Source: Pedobacter hartonius
Lineage (GTDB): Bacteria; Bacteroidota; Bacteroidia; Sphingobacteriales; Sphingobacteriaceae
Assembly (NCBI RefSeq): GCF_900107535.1
Contig: NZ_FNRA01000016.1
Coordinates: forward strand, 25,286-89,285
Direction: 5' to 3'
Length of the DNA stretch: 64,000 nucleotides
A model generated the notes under the pieces. That model searched no databases and had not been told where the DNA came from. It saw only the letters and a program-made list of their open reading frames with translations. Position numbers and translations under genes: made by a program. Positions 59,195-64,000 of the stretch are shown here, piece after piece; position 1 is the first letter of the stretch, and each line of letters opens with the position of its first letter.

Positions 59195-60119
59195 TCGCAG
59201 AAAATTCGTAAAAAATGGTGGTATCGTTGCAGCAGCAGCGGCATTGAGTATTAATTCCCTTGATGCGCTGGCCAGTGGTGAGGTCAAAAGGCTTACCATC
59301 CTGCACACCAATGATGTTCACAGCCGTGTAGAGCCTTTCCCCATGGATGGATCCAGGAATCAGGGGCTTGGGGGCGTAGCACGACGATCAGCATTGATCA
59401 AAAAGATAAGGGCAGAAGAAAAAAATGTATTGCTGCTTGATGCAGGTGATATTTTCCAGGGAACGCCATATTTCAATCTATATGGTGGCGAGCTGGAGAT
59501 CAAGCTCATGAGCGATATGGGTTATGATGCAGCAACAATGGGTAATCATGATTTTGACAATGGGGTAGAGGGGTTCTACAAGCAGCTGCCGTATGCAAAT
59601 TTCCCCATCCTGGTGAGTAATTACGATTTTTCAGATACCGTCCTTCATCAGTCTACACGTCCATATAAAGTATTTAATAAAGCCGGGTTGAAAATCGGTG
59701 TATTCGGGTTAGGTATAGAACTGAAAGGATTGGTGGGAGAGAAAAACTATGGGGGCACGATCTACCAGGACCCGGTTGCAAAAGCGAATGAAGTTGCCGG
59801 CCTGCTGAAAAATGAACTTAAATGTGACCTGGTCATTTGCCTTTCACATTTGGGGTACAGATATTTTGATAACACGGTGTCTGACCAGGTGCTGGCTCAA
59901 AACAATGACCATATTGACTTGATCATTGGCGGGCATACCCATACCTTTATGGCAAAACCACAGGATGTAAAGAACAGGTCAGGAAATATTACAACAATTA
60001 ACCAGGTTGGTTTTGCGGGAATAAATTTAGGTCGTATAGACTATCATTTTGAATCATACAGAGGGAAGAAATTACTCGCTTCTCCACCCTATATGATATC
60101 TGAACATCTGGATAGCTAA
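59187..60119 (+). CDS. 5'-nucleotidase-type metallophosphatase (catalytic half)
   Basis: The 310-residue product starts with a Tat-like signal (Asn-Arg-Arg-Lys-Phe-Val-Lys). It has the two-metal phosphoesterase motifs of UshA: His-Thr-Asn-Asp-Val-His-Ser near 40-46, Asp-Ala-Gly-Asp-Ile-Phe-Gln-Gly near 85-92, Gly-Asn-His-Asp-Phe-Asp near 119-124, Leu-Ser-His-Leu-Gly near 218-222 and Gly-Gly-His-Thr-His-Thr near 250-255. The usual C-terminal domain is missing and lies in the previous overlapping gene. It should cleave phosphate from nucleotides in the periplasm. Confidence 0.9.
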   Translation: MINRRKFVKNGGIVAAAAALSINSLDALASGEVKRLTILHTNDVHSRVEPFPMDGSRNQGLGGVARRSALIKKIRAEEKNVLLLDAGDIFQGTPYFNLYGGELEIKLMSDMGYDAATMGNHDFDNGVEGFYKQLPYANFPILVSNYDFSDTVLHQSTRPYKVFNKAGLKIGVFGLGIELKGLVGEKNYGGTIYQDPVAKANEVAGLLKNELKCDLVICLSHLGYRYFDNTVSDQVLAQNNDHIDLIIGGHTHTFMAKPQDVKNRSGNITTINQVGFAGINLGRIDYHFESYRGKKLLASPPYMISEHLDS

Positions 60120-60122
60120 CCT

Positions 60123-61214
60123 TTAAATCAGGAAGCCGCCTCCCAGGAGATCATTTCCTTCGTAGAATACTGCCGACTGCCCGGGAGCTATTGCAGAGAC
60201 ATTGTGGTCAAAAACCACACGCATTTTGTCTTTTTCCTGAACGATTGTGCTCAGCATTCCTGCATCTTTATATCTTATTTTAGTAACTACATTGTCCATT
60301 GGCTCTGTAATGCTGTCATATTTAATCAAATTAAGGTTACGCACCATAGCTTCTCCTCTTTCCAGCTCTTCTGCTCTGCCCAGCATCACTGTGTTGCTTT
60401 CAGGAAGGATCTGCGTAACGAACATCGGTTCGCCAAAAGCGATTCCTAAACCTTTACGTTGCCCTATCGTATAAAAAGGATAACCTTTATGCTGCCCGAC
60501 GATCATTCCGTCACTATTGATGAAGTTACCGCCCGCAACCCGCTCTTCCAGATCTTCAACCTTATGTTTAAGAAATGAACGGTAGTCGTTTTCAGGAACA
60601 AAACAGATCTCATAACTTTCACTCTTTTTTGCAAGTTCTTCCTGGCCCATTTCCATTGCCATCTGTCTGATCTCCGATTTGGCAAAAGAACCCAGAGGGA
60701 ATTTTGTACGTGCAAGGTTTTCCTGTGAGACACCCCACAGCACATAGGACTGATCCTTGTTTTCATCAAGTCCTTTGGAAATGACATGTCTTCCATTGGT
60801 ATGCTGTCTGATGTTGGCATAATGTCCTGTTGCAATAAATTCGCAATCCAGTTTATTTGCACGTTTAAGCAATGCTTCCCATTTGATGTGGGTATTGCAA
60901 AGCACGCAAGGGTTTGGGGTGCGTCCGGCAAGGTATTCATCTACGAAATTGTCGATTACAAAATCGCCGAATTCATCTCTGATGTCTAATATATAATGCG
61001 GGAAGCCGTAATTGACTGCCAGGGTACGTGCATCATTGATACTGTCCAGGCTGCAGCACCCGGTTTCCTTACTGCTGCTTCCTGATGTAGCATAGTCCCA
61101 GGTCTTCATCGTTAACCCGATTACCTCATACCCCTGTTCATGTAACATCACTGCTGCAACTGAACTATCAACACCGCCACTCATGGCTACCAGAATTCTG
61201 CCCCTTTTACTCAT
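60123..61214 (-). CDS. mnmA: tRNA 2-thiouridine(34) synthase
   Basis: MnmA activates U34 of tRNA-Lys, -Glu and -Gln with ATP and adds sulfur. The 363-residue product has the PP-loop Met-Ser-Gly-Gly-Val-Asp-Ser-Ser near 11-18, the catalytic Cys in Asn-Pro-Cys-Val-Leu-Cys-Asn near 101-107 and the partner Cys in Glu-Ile-Cys-Phe-Val-Pro near 203. A TATTTTTG -7-like box is on the minus strand at 61239-61232. Its tRNA-Lys(UUU) substrate is encoded at the window end. Confidence 0.96.
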   Translation of the reverse strand: MSKRGRILVAMSGGVDSSVAAVMLHEQGYEVIGLTMKTWDYATSGSSSKETGCCSLDSINDARTLAVNYGFPHYILDIRDEFGDFVIDNFVDEYLAGRTPNPCVLCNTHIKWEALLKRANKLDCEFIATGHYANIRQHTNGRHVISKGLDENKDQSYVLWGVSQENLARTKFPLGSFAKSEIRQMAMEMGQEELAKKSESYEICFVPENDYRSFLKHKVEDLEERVAGGNFINSDGMIVGQHKGYPFYTIGQRKGLGIAFGEPMFVTQILPESNTVMLGRAEELERGEAMVRNLNLIKYDSITEPMDNVVTKIRYKDAGMLSTIVQEKDKMRVVFDHNVSAIAPGQSAVFYEGNDLLGGGFLI

Positions 61215-61231
61215 TATAAAAAAATATGGTG

Positions 61232-61239
61232 CAAAAATA
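61232..61239 (-). promoter_or_regulatory. mnmA -7 box
   Basis: TATTTTTG on the minus strand lies 18 nt before the mnmA ATG. The -33 element is not clear. Confidence 0.35.
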
Positions 61240-61396
61240 ACTGATTTTGTTGAAACATTCAGTTTTTCAGCCGTCAGATAGTTGTAAAAAGGATGAATTG
61301 TGTAACGACTAAATGATATAGCCCGATGAGATATGCTATTTTAAACTTAATGTAATATATTAGGGGCTTAAAAAAATAAACAAAACGTATTGATAA

Positions 61397-63679
61397 ATGA
61401 AGAGAAAATTAATTTGCAGTTTGTTGTTTATTCCATTTATTGTGAATGCACAGCAGGATCTGGCGAAATATGTAAAGCCTATCATCGGAACTCAGAAAAT
61501 GGGGCATACCTATCCCGGCGCAACAGTACCGTTCGGATCCGTACAGCTAAGTCCTGAAACCGACACGATTTCCTATGAGCTAAATGGCAAATATAACGGG
61601 GATGTCTATAAATATTGTGCCGGTTATAAATATGAAGATCCTACTATAGTTGGTTTCAGCCACACGCATTTCAGCGGAACGGGCCATTCTGACCTGGGTG
61701 ATTTCCTGGTGATGCCGAGCCAGGGCAAACTGCAGCTGAACCCCGGCACCGCAGCAGACCCTAAGAGCGGCTACAGATCTGCATTTTCTCATCAGAATGA
61801 AGTTGCTGAGGCTGGTTACTATAAAGTGAAACTGGATGATGATGGCATTGTTGCAGAACTAACAGCCTCAAAAAGGGTGGGGATGCACCAGTACACTTTT
61901 AAAAAATCTGATCAGTCGCACATTATCCTTGACCTCATATCGGGGATCTACAATTATCCCGATAAAAATGTATGGACCTATGTACGTGTGGTAAATGACA
62001 GCCTGATTACCGGTTACCGTCAAACCAATGGCTGGGCGAGAACGAGAACGGTATATTTTGCTATGTCTTTTTCCAAAGCTTTCAAATCTTACGGTCAGAA
62101 GAATTACGACCGCAAACAGACATACCGTGGTTTCTGGAGCAAATTTGACCAGACAAAGAACTTCCCGGAACTTGCAGGCCGGCAGATGAGGATGTATTTC
62201 GATTTCAGCACTGCTGATCAGGAAAAGATAAAGATCAAGTTTGCGATATCGCCGGTAAGCCAGGAAAATGCACTGGCCAATATGAAGGCTGAGATACCGG
62301 GATGGGATTTTGAACAAGTAAAAAAACAGGCCAGGGCGGAATGGAACAAAGAGCTGAATAGGATCACTGTTAATACGGATGAAGAGGATAAGGTGAATTT
62401 CTATACGGCCATGTACCACGCTTTTATTAACCCTACCACGTATAACGACGTAAATGGTGAATATAAAGGACTGGACCAGGGTGTTCACACGGCTAAGGGA
62501 TTCACGAATTATACTACCTTCTCGTTATGGGATACCTACCGTGCTTTACACCCCTTTTTCAATATCATACAGCCTTCGCGAAACAATGATATGGTAAAGT
62601 CGATGATGGCGCATTATGACCAGAGCGCGCTGAAAATGCTGCCGGTGTGGTCTAACTCTGCCAATGACAACTGGTGTATGAGCGGTTATCACAGTGTTTC
62701 AGTCATCGCTGATGCGGTGATCAAAGGGGTTTATGATGGTGATGCTGAAGCCGCATTACAGGCCTGTATCATTTCGTCAAACCATAGAGACTATGACGGC
62801 ATAGGTGATTATATTGATAAAGGGTATATCCCTGCTGAAAAAAGCGGGACTTCAATATCCAATACTTTGGAATATGCATATGACGACTGGTGTATTGCAC
62901 AGTTGGCAAAGAAGCTGAACAAGCAGGATATTTATCAGGAATACACGAAACGTTCGGGAAACTGGGTAAATAACTTTGACCCTTCTACCGGCTTTATGCG
63001 CGCTAAAATGGCTGACGGTACTTTTCAAAAGAAATTCGATATCATGAGTACACACGGACAGGGTTTTATTGAGGGCAATTCATGGAACTACAGCTTCTTT
63101 GTACCGCAGGATCCGGCGTCACTGATTGAACATATGGGAGGCAAAAAGAAATTTGCAAGCCGTTTGGACACCCTGTTCACGATGCACCTGCCGGATGAAT
63201 TTTTTGCAGAGACTGAAGATATTACCAGGGAGGGTATTATTGGCGGTTATGTGCATGGAAACGAGCCTGCACACCATGTGGCCTATCTGTACAACTGGGC
63301 CGGTCAGCCCTCTAAAACACAATCACGTGTAAGGATGATCCTGAAAATGCAATACAAGGATGCACCTGACGGCCTTGGAGGGAATGATGATTGCGGACAG
63401 ATGAGTGCCTGGTACATTTTCTCATCCCTGGGTTTTTATCCTGTGGCACCGGGGTCTGATGAATACTCTCTGGGAAGTCCTGCAGTTAAATCTGCTGTGG
63501 TTAAGCTGGAGAACGGCAAAACCTTTACCGTAGAAGCCATCAACCAGAGTGATAAGAATGTGTATGTACAAAAGGTGTTGCTGAACGGCACGCCTGTAAT
63601 TACACAGACCATTAAACATGCGGATATTATCAATGGAGGGAAACTTACATTTTACATGAGCAGTAAGCCCGCCAGATAG
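61397..63679 (+). CDS. GH92 family alpha-mannosidase
   Basis: The 760-residue product has a signal peptide ending at Val-Asn-Ala-Gln (about 19) and the two-domain GH92 layout. The N-terminal beta-sandwich has Pro-Ile-Ile-Gly-Thr...Gly-His-Thr-Tyr-Pro-Gly-Ala-Thr-Val-Pro-Phe-Gly at about 29-50 and Phe-Ser-His-Thr-His-Phe-Ser-Gly-Thr-Gly near 89-98. The (alpha/alpha)6 domain has Trp-Asp-Thr-Tyr-Arg near 379, Glu-Gly-Asn-Ser-Trp-Asn-Tyr near 557, Gly-Asn-Glu-Pro-Ala-His-His near 623, and Gly-Asn-Asp-Asp-Cys-Gly-Gln near 661. GH92 enzymes are exo-alpha-mannosidases using calcium. Confidence 0.93.
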   Translation: MKRKLICSLLFIPFIVNAQQDLAKYVKPIIGTQKMGHTYPGATVPFGSVQLSPETDTISYELNGKYNGDVYKYCAGYKYEDPTIVGFSHTHFSGTGHSDLGDFLVMPSQGKLQLNPGTAADPKSGYRSAFSHQNEVAEAGYYKVKLDDDGIVAELTASKRVGMHQYTFKKSDQSHIILDLISGIYNYPDKNVWTYVRVVNDSLITGYRQTNGWARTRTVYFAMSFSKAFKSYGQKNYDRKQTYRGFWSKFDQTKNFPELAGRQMRMYFDFSTADQEKIKIKFAISPVSQENALANMKAEIPGWDFEQVKKQARAEWNKELNRITVNTDEEDKVNFYTAMYHAFINPTTYNDVNGEYKGLDQGVHTAKGFTNYTTFSLWDTYRALHPFFNIIQPSRNNDMVKSMMAHYDQSALKMLPVWSNSANDNWCMSGYHSVSVIADAVIKGVYDGDAEAALQACIISSNHRDYDGIGDYIDKGYIPAEKSGTSISNTLEYAYDDWCIAQLAKKLNKQDIYQEYTKRSGNWVNNFDPSTGFMRAKMADGTFQKKFDIMSTHGQGFIEGNSWNYSFFVPQDPASLIEHMGGKKKFASRLDTLFTMHLPDEFFAETEDITREGIIGGYVHGNEPAHHVAYLYNWAGQPSKTQSRVRMILKMQYKDAPDGLGGNDDCGQMSAWYIFSSLGFYPVAPGSDEYSLGSPAVKSAVVKLENGKTFTVEAINQSDKNVYVQKVLLNGTPVITQTIKHADIINGGKLTFYMSSKPAR

Positions 63680-63699
63680 GATTTGCTAAAAGAACAGCA

Positions 63700-63730
63700 G
63701 GGCAGGAGACATCGTCATCCTGCCCTTTTT
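63700..63730 (+). terminator. Rho-independent terminator after GH92
   Basis: A perfect 8-bp stem (63700-63707 with 63718-63725) is followed by five T's at 63726-63730. Confidence 0.85.
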
Positions 63731-63854
63731 GTTTATCTGCGTCCAGATAGTATATCATTGTTCTGTTCATTCGTATATTTAAATACTGTGCTGAAAATAA
63801 TTCTACTGAAAAACAGCCTGTTGAATGATTAAATGCGTTTTATTCAGACAATGA

Positions 63855-63885
63855 TTTGCATATAAAATATTAATTTCTACCTTTG
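63855..63885 (+). promoter_or_regulatory. tRNA-Lys promoter
   Basis: TTTG (63855-63858), a 19-nt spacer and TACCTTTG (63878-63885) match the Bacteroidota consensus exactly. The tRNA starts 22 nt further on. Confidence 0.75.
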
Positions 63886-63906
63886 CAGTCCTTCAAAAAG
63901 GGTATT

Positions 63907-63979
63907 GATTCCGTAGCTCAGCTGGTAGAGCATTACACTTTTAATGTAGTGGTCCTGGGTTCGAATCCCAGCGGGATCA
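63907..63979 (+). tRNA. tRNA-Lys (anticodon TTT)
   Basis: The acceptor stem (63907-63913 with 63972-63978, one G-U pair), the D arm, the anticodon arm with TTT at 63940-63942, the T arm (63955-63959 with 63967-63971 and loop TTCGAAT) and discriminator A at 63979 are all visible. The CCA end is not encoded. The gene decodes AAA/AAG. Confidence 0.95.
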
Positions 63980-64000
63980 CAAGAAACAATATCAAAGAGA

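Noticed and set aside
1..64000. CRISPR array or rRNA operon
   Set aside because: No regularly spaced direct repeats and no rRNA-like sequence were seen; the only RNA gene supported is tRNA-Lys.

Overview
The window looks like chromosomal DNA of a Bacteroidota member of the Sphingobacteriaceae, most like Pedobacter. The evidence is lineage-typical genes (a GLPGLI protein beside a large outer-membrane barrel protein, a TPR/PD40/OmpA protein, a GH92 mannosidase, an RRM RNA-binding protein), weak Shine-Dalgarno signals, and repeated TAnnTTTG -7 boxes ahead of genes. The genus is an inference from gene content. No rRNA, CRISPR array, IS element or prophage was seen.

Layout. 1-4.7 kb: the 5' part of an MscS-type channel gene, an AT-rich spacer with several inverted repeats, then a YghO-like acetyltransferase, YjbQ and an Rpn nuclease, all on the minus strand. 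5.0-10.1 kb: kynureninase, bestrophin, a histone-deacetylase-like hydrolase and topoisomerase III. 10.46-15.3 kb: a tight six-gene tellurium-resistance/stress (Ter) operon of HAD, phosphoribosyltransferase, two TerD paralogues, TelA and an unrecognised coiled-coil protein. TerC lies alone at 23 kb. 15.4-22.7 kb: class IV aminotransferase, MBL hydrolase, a two-gene unit with a phage-like GNAT protein, miaA, two secreted proteins and gltA. 22.7-31.5 kb: a very long hairpin, terC, the GLPGLI/barrel pair, and an etfB-etfA-bifunctional nuclease-nupC run. 31.6-43.2 kb: chrA, dnaB, rlmB, manC, kdsD, recQ, kdsA and an OmpA protein. 43.3-52.8 kb: queE, Rieske protein, a higBA locus with a frameshifted toxin, folD, lepA, cutC, glycosylasparaginase, omega-amidase, methionine aminotransferase and yhhQ. 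52.9-64 kb: a small unknown gene, RRM protein, lysoplasmalogenase, topA, glutathione peroxidase, a two-gene split 5'-nucleotidase, mnmA, GH92 and tRNA-Lys(UUU).

Genes that plausibly work together: kdsD, kdsA and manC supply envelope sugars; queE and yhhQ serve queuosine; the omega-amidase and methionine aminotransferase form a transamination/deamidation pair; etfB and etfA form one flavoprotein; the Ter operon and terC belong to one known system. The most unusual items are the compact Ter operon with its unknown terminal gene, the frameshifted higB, the phage-like GNAT protein, the split 5'-nucleotidase in reversed order, and a 33-bp perfect inverted repeat after gltA.
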